Source: Botrytis cinerea B05.10
Taxonomy: Eukaryota > Ascomycota > Leotiomycetes > Helotiales > Sclerotiniaceae
Assembly: GCF_000143535.2 (NCBI RefSeq)
Contig: NC_037321.1
Span: 1,488,001-1,552,000 of the forward strand
Direction of reading: 5' to 3'
Length of the DNA stretch: 64,000 nt
A program made the position numbers and the translations under genes. Under the pieces are notes generated by a model. That model searched no databases. It had not been told where the DNA came from and saw nothing but the letters and a program-made list of their open reading frames with translations. Positions 1-10,849 of this stretch are shown one piece after another; the first letter of the stretch is position 1; the number at the start of each line of letters is the position of its first letter.

Positions 1-2
1 TA

Positions 3-470
3 TACCTATATTCTGGTTTTATTCAGCTGCTGGAAAATGTACGAATCTTCCCTGTCTTTCATCACTTTCTATTTATTTCAGTGTATGATGCCAAACGTTT
101 CCTTGCGCAAATCAAGATCAATAATTCGGAGTCTTGGACGAAACTCAGTAGAGTTCTTGAAAGGGAGGATAGCGAGGATGAATCTGTTCAGAAGTGGGTA
201 TTTGAAGGAATACTAGATAACCACAATGAGGATGGATATCACTATCTAGTCAAATGGAGACACTATGCCCCAACTTGGCAACCAGCTTTAGATTTAAAAA
301 GCGACGAGAAGGTTGTAGCTCAATACCATCACTTACACCCCGAGAAACCTGGACCACCGAAATGGGTCTTAGACGACCCTACTGCGAAAGAGATACTTTT
401 ACCAGGAACAGATACAGTAAGACCACCAGCTCGAAGATCGACCCGGCAGAAAAAGGTCAAATTTTCCTGA
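3..470 (+). CDS. 3' end of Ty3/gypsy chromovirus polyprotein (integrase tail + chromodomain), partial
   Basis: The frame is open from the first bases of the window to TGA at 468-470, so only the last ~155 codons are visible. The start of the visible part (LLENVRIFPVFHHFLF) resembles the integrase C-terminal pattern '..VRIHPVFHVSLL..' that precedes the chromodomain in chromoviruses. From about position 160 follows a chromodomain: KWVFEGILDNH, then GYHYLVKWRHY, then a Trp and an acidic/hydrophobic helix. Chromodomains of this class steer integration to particular chromatin. The tail is basic (PPARRSTRQKKVKF). No ATG is needed because the domain is released from a polyprotein. A purine tract and LTR start follow 160 bp downstream, which supports this being the 3' end of the element. 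Whether the copy is intact cannot be seen, because the rest lies outside the window. Confidence 0.85.
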   Translation, partial: YLYSGFIQLLENVRIFPVFHHFLFISVYDAKRFLAQIKINNSESWTKLSRVLEREDSEDESVQKWVFEGILDNHNEDGYHYLVKWRHYAPTWQPALDLKSDEKVVAQYHHLHPEKPGPPKWVLDDPTAKEILLPGTDTVRPPARRSTRQKKVKFS

Positions 471-632
471 AGGAGACGAAGCCTGCCGGCAGGGGGGGAA
501 AATGGCACAGCAGGGGTGGGTCAAGTAATTAATGAATAGGAATCTGTTTATTTTCTTTGTTCATTTGATTTAACCATAATGGTAAGCATTGTAGTATCAA
601 TTCTTCTGCTTACTTGAAATAAACAAACCATT

Positions 633-641
633 AGGGGGAGG
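633..641 (+). other. Polypurine tract of the LTR element
   Basis: The purine run AGGGGGAGG lies 3 bp before a TGTTAC start. This is the expected plus-strand priming site just upstream of a 3' LTR, and it follows the chromodomain reading frame on the same strand. Confidence 0.65.
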
Positions 642-644
642 TAT

Positions 645-780
645 TGTTACGGGTTCAACAGCGTAGTCTTGTAGATTCTTTAAACATTCATGCTTTATAT
701 AGTCGGTGCTTGTTCAATACTTTCTTTCATTTTTGTAGAGTATCATATATTTTACCTAGGACCTATCCCTTGCCCCATGA
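645..780 (+). repeat. Start of the 3' LTR (right end not located)
   Basis: The LTR appears to begin at 645 with TGTTACGGGTTC directly after the purine tract, matching the TG...CA rule for Ty3/gypsy LTRs. I could not place the right boundary. A possible CAGTAAC-containing end exists near 1208-1216, but without a second LTR copy in the window this is unsupported. The end given here is only where base composition changes to extreme AT richness. Confidence 0.55.
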
Positions 781-1180
781 TAAAATAATAAATTTCAATA
801 TTCCAATTATATTTTTTAATTTAATAATCTTTAATTGAATTGAATAACATAGTTTTGAATAAGTGAATTAAGGTAAAAGTGATTTATTTATTGATATGAT
901 CTACTTATCGATAAAATATATTATAAAATAATTTAATTATAAATTGTATTGAGATTAAATAATATAAGAACTAGAATTTAAGAGGTTAAAAGCTAGTTAT
1001 GAAATTGAATATAAGGACTAGATCTACGAGTTTGAGACTACTATCGATGAAAATGCAAAGCGAATATTAAAGAAAAAATGTTAGATGAAGAAGTAGATTA
1101 TATACTATTGCCCTATATAACGAAATGTGAAATTGAAGGTATTGAAACATATGCAACAATTCATCTGAACACAATATGCT
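781..1180. repeat. AT-rich, RIP-like degenerate stretch
   Basis: About 400 bp of strongly A/T-dominated sequence with many TA steps and few CG dinucleotides directly follows the LTR start, in clear contrast to the flanking DNA. In filamentous ascomycetes this is what repeat-induced point mutation (C-to-T in repeats) leaves behind. It may be the rest of a mutated LTR or an older element. No reading frame survives. Confidence 0.5.
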
Positions 1181-1503
1181 TCACCAATTCCTGTCTATCT
1201 GTAGACTGTCAGTAACGAAGTTCGATGGAATTATTAATGACTCGTAGGATGAAGATTCAGTTTCCTTGCTAACTTTGAAGCATAGGGCTTGTTTGTAGAG
1301 TTTTGTTTAATCTTACAGTGTCTTCTACTTAAAACATGTATCACGTAAGTATTCATTTAGTGTGATGAGCCATTTGATATGTTTAACTGAAATTGTGTCA
1401 TTAAAAATCTATTCCTCTAGCCCATTTTTGTTTGGTTGGAGCACTTTCGTGGTAATTCATTCTCATCGGTCTATCTATCTCCAGTATGCCAGGCACCTTC
1501 AAT
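1181..1503. other. Intergenic, 3' flank of EF3
   Basis: The sequence between the AT-rich repeat and the EF3 stop codon holds no coding pattern that I recognise. It must contain the EF3 transcript end, since EF3 reads leftward. Confidence 0.5.
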
Positions 1504-4500
1504 CTATTCATCTTCATCCGTGAAAACTTCCTCTCCTCTCTTGCGACGGGCCATGCGATCCTTTTTCTTCTTACGAAGTTCAGCAGAGGACAACTTCGCC
1601 TTCTTCTTGGTAGATACAATCTTGTTGCCCATGGCATCGAACTTCTCCTCTTCATCAGCATCTTCTCCCTTCAGGCGAGGTCCGGATCCTTGACCCTGTA
1701 CCCAATTATGTCCAGATGCAACCATCTTTCCATCCAATACGGCCCAGACTTCCTCAGTGATGTTCTTGGTGAACTCAGCGCTGTGTGTAATGATAATAAC
1801 ACCACCCTCGAAGCTCTTAAGAGCCTTGGACAAGGCACCGAGAGAATCACGGTCCAAATAGTTGGTAGGCTCATCAAGAACAATCAAATGAGGACGTTGC
1901 CACGAGCAAGCAGCGAGAACAACCTTGACACGTTGACCTCCAGAGAGACCCAACATACGGGAGTGAGAAACCAACTCAGCATCCAAGCCGAAGTTGGCGC
2001 AGTGCTGTTCAATTTCCTTTCTAACCAAAGGTCTGAATTGACCACTGGCAAGAGCCTCCTTTTGATCAACTTCAGCAACCATCTTTTGATGGGAAGCCAA
2101 GATCTCAGTACGTGGGATCCAAGCGTTGTCTGCAGTCATCATAGGAACCCATCTCTCGTTCTTCATGCCAACGTTCTCTCCGAGAGCGAACGAACATTCA
2201 TACTCGTAAGAGTTCTTGAACTTACGACGGGAGTGGATACCAATAACACGACGTTGAGTACCTTCAATCTTGTAAATCTTGTCCATAGCCTTCTCATCCT
2301 CATCAGTGACAATCTTGTTGGCTCTGTCCATAGTTTCACGATCTTCACCAGTTTGGAAACGCCATTGAATATATTCGGATGGAGTCTTCTCGAGATGGTG
2401 ATCGATATGGGCGAAGGCGTGTTGTTTAATGTAGGCGATACGGATGTTCTCGTGGGTATAGACCTCACCGACAGTTGGGATAAGTTCACCAGTGAGAACG
2501 TTGATCAAAGTGGATTTTCCAGCTCCGTTAGGACCAATGACGGCGATACGGGAACCGAGAGAACATTGGAAGGAGATATCGGAAATTTGTGGTTTTGGAG
2601 TACCCTCATATTGGAAGGACATCTTGCTGACACGAACAATGGCCTTAGCCTTGGTCTTGACACCCTCGAGGAAACCTGGCTCAGGGAACTTGAATTCCAT
2701 CTCAGAAGCACCAAGCTCGTAGTAAGATTTGGCTTGTGGACACTTCTTGACGAACTCCTTCAAGTTACCACGGTATCTCTTAAGCTTGAATCGCTCGTAG
2801 TGAATGATGTGTTGACAGACGTTATCCAAGAAAGCGGAGTCGTGGGAAACGATGATAGAGGTACATGGAGAGTTTTGGAGGTAATCTTCGAGCCACTTGA
2901 CGTTCTTGACATCCAAATGGTTAGTAGGCTCGTCCAAGAGGAGAATATCTGGAGCCTCGAAAACAGCACGGCAAAGAGCCAACTTCATCTTCCATCCACC
3001 GGAGAGAGCGGTAATCAAGTTGTTGGTCATCTCTGGGGTGAAACCGAACTCCTTCAATTGCTTCTCGACTTCATCTTGGGAAGTTTCGACACCGACCTCC
3101 TTGAGCTTCTTCATGGTCCAGGCAATGGTAGTTTGCTCAGTATCAGCGGAATCGAGATCGTGCTCAACGAACACAGTCTTAACTTCACTCTTCTTTGGGA
3201 AACCCTCAACTTGCTCGTTGTTGATAGCACGCATGAGGGTAGACTTTCCGGAACCGTTAGGACCGCAAAGACCATATCGTTGACCACGCTTAAGACGGAG
3301 ATGAGTTTGGTTGAGAAGAATCTTAGCACCGTATGCCAAGTTGAAGGTGCAGTTGCAAAGATCCTCACCCTCCTCATCATCGGCCTCTTCGGCATCCTCA
3401 GCCTCGGCACCTGGGGAGGCACGCTTGCGAAGGTTGTCAACAACTGATTGAGCGTCCTTCTCGCCGGTGATTGCGACGATGAATGGCTTGAGGTTGGAAG
3501 TCCAGCTGTGGGAGTCGGCATCCTTCTCATCGATGAGTTGACCAGCGATGGCGGCGATGTATGTAATGATTGGCTCGAATTTGAGAGCATTCTTGTTGGA
3601 GCTGAGGATATCCTTGAGAATGGCCTCGACAGTGGAGACTTGGCCAGCGTTTGATGGTTCAGGGATCTTTCCGTCGGCACCGACAGCACCGACACGCTTG
3701 ATGGTGTCAAGACCTTGCTTGGTCTTTTCACGAGCCTCAGGATCAGCCAAGTTCTCGTAGTTCTTGATGAGACCTGGCATCAATTTTGGCAAGAAAGCAG
3801 CGACAATGTTGGGGTCCTCGACCAACTTGCACATGTTGTCAATGATGACAGCAGACTTTCTCTTGATGGCAGTCTCACGCTCGTTGAGACCACGATCCAA
3901 AAGAGGAACCATGATAGCCAAGGTTGGCTCGTGGACGTCAGTGACGAAAGTGGTAGCACCGAGCAAGTGGACAGTTTCTGGGACGTTCTCTGGCTTGGCG
4001 ATACACTTGATCAACTCTGGAATGAAACGTTCGATATCTTTGTTGACGATAAGTCCGCAAACTTTCTCCATGATATTGTATGCTCTCTTCTTGACTTCTG
4101 GCTTGGTATCCCACATCGATTCGGAAACGACTGGAATAAGATCTGGAACTCTAAGAGCTAATTGAGTTGGTGCTGACTCGACGAGAGCCTCGATACAGTC
4201 AAGACCGGTCATCTTTTCGGGCCATTTTTGAGCTTCGAGGATGGATTTGATGATAGGTGGGAGGATTGCCTTGACAGCATTTGGGTTGACGGCCTTAACG
4301 ATGGCCAAGGCGGCTGCTTGTGCAGCGTTCTTGACTGGGACCATCTTGTCACCAACAGAGTTGAGCACGGGACCGAGGAGGACGATGAGGTATGGCTCGA
4401 CGGCAGCAGAGACTTCAGAGTGCTCGGCAATTGCCTGAATGGCATTGAGAGCGCGTTCTCTGACGTTGGCATCCTTCTTGTTTGCCAATTGCTTCTTCAA

Positions 4501-4909
4501 AGCCTCGACAGTTCTGCAAAGGACACATTGTTAGTAAAGCTGAAAATGAAAAAAATTTGAACGAAGATTTTAGGTGCGACCGTGAGATTGCACACCGATA
4601 GGAAAAGGTGGTGAAAGAGCGTCTCAAGTGTCAAGTCTTTGACAGATATTCAACCGCATCTATTCCGTCTCTCCTCTTCGATGAAAATTTGAAAGTTGTA
4701 GTCGGAAATACATACTTGGTGGGGGCATCATTCTCCTCGATGTTACCATTAATGAAAATGGCGAGGTTATGAGTGGCAGCGTTAATGTCAGTCTGCTCTT
4801 TCGAAACAGACAACTTCGACATTAAGTCATCTAAGACCTTGATCGAGTTCTTGTTTTCAGCCATCTTTCCTGTTGTTGTTGGGTTCGATGGTGTTTCGAT
4901 AGAAGGCAT
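1504..4909 (-). CDS. tef3: Translation elongation factor 3 (EF3), ABC-F ATPase
   Basis: Two exons: 4716-4909 and 1504-4513. The 202-nt intron has GTATGT...CAG ends and splits a Lys codon. The product is 1067 aa, close to yeast EF3 (1044). EF3 is a fungal cytosolic ATPase that binds the ribosome, helps eject E-site tRNA and supports EF1A. In order one sees an N-terminal HEAT-repeat region (to ~residue 380), ABC domain 1 with Walker [10 protein letters not shown], signature LSGGW and Walker [12 protein letters not shown], and ABC domain 2 with [14 protein letters not shown] and [10 protein letters not shown]. Inside ABC2 lies the EF3 chromodomain-like insert (around [14 protein letters not shown]). 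The tail is Lys/Arg rich ([22 protein letters not shown]), as expected for ribosome binding. The coding DNA is strongly biased, as in highly expressed genes. ATG at 4909 is chosen because the frame fits the family N-terminus ([12 protein letters not shown]). Confidence 0.97.
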
Positions 4910-7900
4910 TGTAAAAGAAGAGAAGAAGAGGGGGAGAAAAGTTGTCGATAAGGATTTGTGGGAATGAAATTTTTGCTTAGCGCGAAACTACCCGTAGTAA
5001 TCGGTGCGTTGAGAGTGGAGAAGGTGTTGTAATCCTGATATATGATTCGATAATAAATCCAGATAATATGGGCAAAAGTGGCGGACTGTCTTTGATTTCG
5101 ATAAAGAAACCCTTGATTTTTCTATTCCTTTCTATGTTGTTGTATGGAGACACTCGTCTTGTTTGTCTCTACGTGGAATCTCAGAGAATGGAGAGAAGAC
5201 AGAGAGTGTATGGGGTATGTTTGAAGAGGAAGAAGAATGGAGGAAAAGAGATGTGACTTTCTTTATACAGAGGGAGCCTTTTCGACCTTTTTGATTTTCT
5301 GAAGTGGCATTACTGATAAAAAATCATTACAAGGGTTTTCGATCGCTTAATCTCTTAGCTTGATTGTTCGGTGTGAGAAGCAGAGAGTCAATGGAGTGGC
5401 GTAGGAGAATGTGTGGCGGAAATTGAATCTAATTGGCTGTTGCTCCATCGCTGAATAAGCATGTGAGAATATAGATTTTATCTTTAAAACATTTGTTACA
5501 GTTGTTGCAATTGTATAGACGAGTACACGCCAAAGGCATTCTATGAACACTCTCGAGCGCAGCGAGCTTGGGGGTTTGGGGGCTTGCCACCATGAAGGAG
5601 AGAATTGTGTGTGTGAATCTGTCTCACACGCACGATCTATAATAGATCTACTAGGTGCTATGGTGCTATCACATATCACAAGTATAGTATCAAATCTCTA
5701 CAGTGAATTGAATATATCTACAAGCACTACATCGAGTAGCCCATAACCAATGCGTTATTAGATATAGTCAAGATCGATCTACGCACCGAATCGCTTCAAC
5801 CCATCTCAATCCGGCCAGACCTAACTCAACCATTTTAGGACACGTATGGAGTGAATTGAACGAATCATGAGTCGATAGGCAGGTGTGGAATCGGATATGT
5901 AGCGGCGATACCGTAGGGCGAAACTTAGTCAGAAGCTCACTATTGGTTTTTTTTTTTTTTTTCTTGCCTGAAGACTCTTCTCGTTACATATCCCGTAGGC
6001 TACATGAGGTATCCAATCGAGCCAATGCGAAAAATGCTATAGTACTAGTTAGAATTTTTGATATAGAAATTTCTTAGTAAGATATCGGGAAAATTCTAGA
6101 TGACAGCAGAATGGCACGAAGGGGTCAAGATTGAGGCGAGAGATTGTGGGGTAACGAACGAAAGAAGGGGGGGAGTTACCGCAGAAAGTCAATAATATGA
6201 GTGGTAATAATCCATACACCCTCTTTGGTAAGATGTAATGGGATGAAGATATTTTCAATGTTAGAGTCGACATATTCTCAAGACTGTTCAACATTCTCAA
6301 TACTACCGAATCCCTATAATGGGCATTAGAGGCTTGTTGATATCTGGTTCGCTCTAAAAGCTGTGTAGACAAAAAGACATGCTCGCTCGGCATCTATCTC
6401 TGTGTATCCAAAACCCTCAGCCCCAGCCCCAGGGACAAGTTATCATGTCTAACAACAGCTACCTCAACTAAAAATAAATATCAGCGGAAATATCAGCCTT
6501 CAGTCAGTCAGCTAGCATAGACAAATCATCTACATTTGGTTTGTATAACATATCTGATCCTCCGCCACCGCTGTCACTCAGACAGAAAGGGGTACCTTTC
6601 CTCGTTCTCTCCCTTACGTGCAGAAAACCCCCTGCAGATATGTATTTATCTTAAGCCGATCAACAGGATCCCCATGTTTCCCCCAGACTTTCTTCGTCTT
6701 TCAAATCCTTCCAGATTGTTTTCCCAGGATTTCAATATACAATACCTAGTCATGCTAGTCTTCCTTTCTTGGCCCTTAAATTCTCGATACTTGCAAATGC
6801 TGCTCTCCTTTGAAGTCTTAGAAATGTCGGGTCTGGTATTGTGAGGCGAGCCGATTTTGGCGAGAAGAATGGATTTTAGGACCTTCCTTTTATACTTGGG
6901 GCCATCCCCTTCACTGATATAATTCTCATGTGCTGAAGATTGTGTTCTACGTTTGTCTGTTTCATCTGCTAATTTGTTCCTCTTTAGCCGTCTCCAATTG
7001 TACTCAACTAAGCAGCCATCCACAATGTTTTGATTCCCAAGCTGCCCTAAATGAATCCCAACCTTCTTGTGCTTCTTTAAAGTCTAGAGACTACAATCTA
7101 CCGAGACATCGTTGCATTGTCTACTCCGTAGTTTCATCGGTAGTCCATGGCATTGGCATCCATACTCTTAGCAACCGCCCGGTCCCGAGAATTTACTTTG
7201 TATCTTGTCTGTGTATCTCGTCTGTGCTGTGACAATTGAAACGAACTAACCTTGCCTCTTGAAGCTTGAAATTCTCTGAACTCCGAGATTACCCCACATC
7301 CATCCTAAGAACAGAAGATTGAAAGAGAGAGGATAAATCACGTGCCGTGACCAAGCTATAGATGCCTCAGGCATGATATTGACTTATCTCCATCGATATG
7401 TAGACATGAGAGTACTTGAATGGATTTCTGCAGCTGTCAGATATTTCTAAACCAAGAGAAATGTTAACTTGAATGTAAGGCTGCTCGTGCTGTTGACGAG
7501 GAGCGGCTGCATCACTCATTACGCAGCATGTATTACCCATTCTTTTATGGCAACGTTAGATGTTATCACAATATCCATATTCTCCTCCTTTCGGTCCCGA
7601 GACCATACAGCATATTCGAATTTCCATCCCGATGATGTTATATCTTTCGAAACATTCATATATTTCGGAGCTTTACGTATCCCGGCTCCACCTGTTACGA
7701 ATAGTTCAAAAATGTCTTCTCCCCTTTAACTTTATTTCAACGTGCCAAGATATCTAAGATTCTCGGAACTTTCTTCGAGCCCATTCTTTAAATCTTTCGG
7801 CGCTTTAATGCATCAAGCATAGGATATACTCTTCCGTCATTTCAATGTAGCTTGTAAAATGAGCGAACGGTATCACTATATCTAGTAAGTAATTTATGCT

Positions 7901-8824
7901 CGCTAATCCGTATTCAATCTACAAGACACGGTCGTGGTACACCGGTGAGCTTCTTACATGCTTGTATCATACATGCGATATCCATATCGGAGACATAACC
8001 TAGATGTGAGTTCTGGGTCTTGGATGATTCGTTGCGGTATGAACCTTCAGTGTCACCTTCTGTACAGGACATTGACATGAGTTTGAGGATTCTATAAAGT
8101 GGGTCTTATACATGGCAATTTACCAGGACTTAAGTTCGGTCCCGAGGTCGTTCACTTATAATTTTCAACTCCAAAGGCTGATCTCTCTTGATTGCAGCCA
8201 TTAAATTGGCACCCTTAAGGAACCTGGAGCCGGGAATCCCAGCTTTGCCACTTTTGACTAGCTGCCGATGGGATTTCCTCCGCTTCTCCGCCAATAGGGA
8301 TGTTAATATTATCTTGAAGGGTGCTATCACAATGATCTCACTGGCTCTGTGCCTTACAGATTGTAGGTGTCCTCGGATATTCGATAAAATTCTAAAGCCC
8401 GATCCTTCATTCGGTTGCATCCGTTACATGGGATGAAGTGGGCGTGTTTATACCAATATATGGCTTAGTCGTCCATTCTGGCTATCTTCTCTCATCGGAT
8501 GATCAAATCATTGATCAGATAAACCATTTGTCCCCAATCTATGACTTCCTATCGAGGAAACCACTCCCGCAGTGGATATTCTGCACGTTCCATGGACTCT
8601 TCATTTCATCAATGAACCTGGTCTGAAGTATTAGCATCTGCGCCCGACATTTTTGCTTGAATAATTTGAAGAATGCCAAGCCACCTACAATGCATAGTGG
8701 ATTAGTATTCCTGCTTTGAGATAGGTATATAAAGTCGATCTTTATCTCCTCGGAGAACGTCTTTTCCTCATCCCCTTCTTTAACTATCAATTTTCTTAGC
8801 TTTTGTCAAGGACAAGTAAAGAAG
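4910..8824. other. 3.9-kb intergenic region, no convincing gene
   Basis: It lies between the divergent EF3 and beta-propeller genes, so both promoters are inside. Visible features are a 17-T run at 5946-5962, a short G-rich segment around 5560-5590 that has the look of a dispersed repeat, CACGTG at 7339-7344, and CGGTCCCGA-type elements at 7180, 7591 and 8136. Several open frames of 60-125 codons exist, but none has both an ATG and a recognisable protein pattern. An unrecognised non-coding RNA or lineage-specific gene cannot be excluded. Confidence 0.5.
8726..8733 (+). promoter_or_regulatory. TATA box of the beta-propeller gene
   Basis: TATATAAA lies 92 bp before the downstream ATG and is followed by a pyrimidine-rich stretch, a typical arrangement for a regulated filamentous-fungal promoter. 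Confidence 0.55.
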
Positions 8825-10849
8825 ATGCGTTTCTCTACAGCTTCTGCTCTTGGCATGTTCGTCGGCCAGGCCCTAGCTGGTGTTTGTCCATACGCTGATG
8901 CTCAAGAGAAGAGGAGTGCTTGTCCTTATGCAGGACGAAGTGTCTCTGATACCCCAAGAGAGCATTACCCTCGTGCTGGTACTGGTGCAGCTCCAGGAAA
9001 AAAGGGCGTTATGTTCATGAACAGAATTGCTCCATCCGTATCTACTCTATATATCGCCAATGCAGATGGAAGTAATGAACGTGAACTTCTCGGAAACAGC
9101 TCTTCCTACGATTATCACGGAAACTTCAGTCCTGATGGAAAGTATGTTATCTTCACCACTGAACGTAACGGGGATGGGCAGTCAGATATCTACAGAGTCA
9201 AGGTTGATGGTACTGGACTGGAATCTTTGGTTGAAACACCATCTTTCGAAGATGCAGGTGTACTTTCACCTGATGGAACAACACTTGCTTATGTATCCAC
9301 TCAAGGAAACTTCACAGCAAATATCTGGGTTAAAGATCTTACTACAGGAGTCGCCTTTAACCTAACCAACACACCCACCACAGCTGGTGACAATGCACTT
9401 CCAGATGGTCATTTCCGTCCTTCTTTCTCACCTGATGGAGAGTGGATTGCCTTTTCCTCCGACCGTAACACCGCCTGGACCGGACATAGCAACGGTACCG
9501 GTTGGGAACACACCCAAGAACTTTCCGTCTACAAGATCCGACCAAACGGATCTGACTTCTCCCAAGTTGTCACCAAAGCTGGTTACTCTCTTGGATCGCC
9601 AAAATGGAGCCCAGACGGATCTCGAATTATCTTCTATGAGATGACCAGAGAGAACACCTACAACGCCCACATGACTTCTGTCGACAGTGCAGAGACACAA
9701 ATCGCATCCGTAGACGTTGCCACTGGACTTGATTATGTTTACCATACCTCTGGAGTTGGATGCAAAGTCAATGGCCAATTCGTGACCGCTGATGTTGTCG
9801 GCTTCAATACTAAGGGCTCAACTGATGACAACATTGGTATCAACTACAACGGCACCGGAGCCGCGAACTACACCACCATCCTGGGCGATATGCGCAACCC
9901 CGCCTGGTCCCCAGACGGAACCCTGGTCATCTATGAGAAGACTGATTTTGACCCCGTCCGTCCAATGGAGAAACCTTTGTACAGTTGGGATGGCGATTAT
10001 GAATACCGCTTCACCGATGTCTTCCCCATGCTTTCCAAACAAAACAAATTGGCCATCACCCAAAAACAGCTCGGTAACTCATCTATCGTCACCATGAACC
10101 CAGATGGTACCGATCTCGATTTGGTCTTCGACGTCTTCTCCACAAATCAAACCTCATCCGCAGGTACTTCTTCTGGTCTTGCAGGTGCATTCCAGCCTTC
10201 GTGGACTGCCGATGGCGAATGGATCACCTTTGGACTCGGATACTGGTTTTTTGAAAGATCCATTGAGCCAGGTTGGATTTATCGCGTCGCAGCTAACGGT
10301 TCTTACTACGAACAATTGACTTTCGGAGAAGCCGGTGTTTCCAATGCAGGATTCCCATCTTATTCACCCGATGGAACCAAGATCGTTTACAGAGAGTGTG
10401 GCCCTGCTCCTTTGTACTGCATCGGTCTCCGCATTCTGAACCTCGCTGATGGTACCGTGACAAACTTGACCGATACCTGGGACAACACTCCTGGTTGGTC
10501 TCCAGACGGAGAGCGCATCGTCTTCACCCGTCGTAACCATCTCAACTTCGATGATCTTTCATCTACTGATTCCTACGATGTTTACACTATCTTCCCTAAC
10601 GGTACTGGTCTCACACAAGTAACAACCAGTGGAGCCAATGATGCCCACGCCGTTTGGTCCGCCGATGGAAGAATTTTGTACAGCAGTGGAATGTATGGAT
10701 TCAGAGAGGAGAGTCCTCTTTACGATAACGCTTTCCAGCCTTATGGACAAATTATCTCGATGAACTTTGATGGCTCAAACAAGACTATGTTGACTGATAG
10801 TATGTGGGAGGATAGTATGCCTCTTTACGTTCTCAATGATGAGTTTTAG
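8825..10849 (+). CDS. Secreted TolB-like beta-propeller protein (PD40 repeats)
   Basis: A single uninterrupted exon of 674 codons. Residues 1-19 (MRFSTASALGMFVGQALAG) look like a signal peptide. The next ~30 residues hold two CPYA motifs separated by a dibasic EKR, a likely Kex2 site. From about residue 98 to 635 I count nine PD40-type repeats with the hallmark (F/W)SPDG: FSPDGKYVIF, LSPDGTTLAY, FSPDGEWIAF, WSPDGSRIIF, WSPDGTLVIY, WTADGEWITF, YSPDGTKIVY, WSPDGERIVF and WSADGRILYS. These repeats form a beta-propeller resembling the TolB C-terminal domain. Many N-x-S/T sites fit secretion. No catalytic residues are evident and its substrate or partner is unknown. ATG at 8825 is preceded by a TATA box. 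The lack of introns and bacterial-like fold raise the possibility of ancient transfer, which is an inference only. Confidence 0.88.
   Translation: MRFSTASALGMFVGQALAGVCPYADAQEKRSACPYAGRSVSDTPREHYPRAGTGAAPGKKGVMFMNRIAPSVSTLYIANADGSNERELLGNSSSYDYHGNFSPDGKYVIFTTERNGDGQSDIYRVKVDGTGLESLVETPSFEDAGVLSPDGTTLAYVSTQGNFTANIWVKDLTTGVAFNLTNTPTTAGDNALPDGHFRPSFSPDGEWIAFSSDRNTAWTGHSNGTGWEHTQELSVYKIRPNGSDFSQVVTKAGYSLGSPKWSPDGSRIIFYEMTRENTYNAHMTSVDSAETQIASVDVATGLDYVYHTSGVGCKVNGQFVTADVVGFNTKGSTDDNIGINYNGTGAANYTTILGDMRNPAWSPDGTLVIYEKTDFDPVRPMEKPLYSWDGDYEYRFTDVFPMLSKQNKLAITQKQLGNSSIVTMNPDGTDLDLVFDVFSTNQTSSAGTSSGLAGAFQPSWTADGEWITFGLGYWFFERSIEPGWIYRVAANGSYYEQLTFGEAGVSNAGFPSYSPDGTKIVYRECGPAPLYCIGLRILNLADGTVTNLTDTWDNTPGWSPDGERIVFTRRNHLNFDDLSSTDSYDVYTIFPNGTGLTQVTTSGANDAHAVWSADGRILYSSGMYGFREESPLYDNAFQPYGQIISMNFDGSNKTMLTDSMWEDSMPLYVLNDEF

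Noticed and set aside
1486..3447. A 653-codon open frame on the plus strand.
   Set aside because: It lies antisense to EF3. The translation has no domain pattern; such long mirror frames arise from the strong codon bias of EF3.
6930..7232. A frame whose translation looks like a signal peptide followed by Cys-rich sequence.
   Set aside because: It begins with GTG, and the nearest ATG (6928) is in another frame and stops at once. No splice signal links it to an upstream start.
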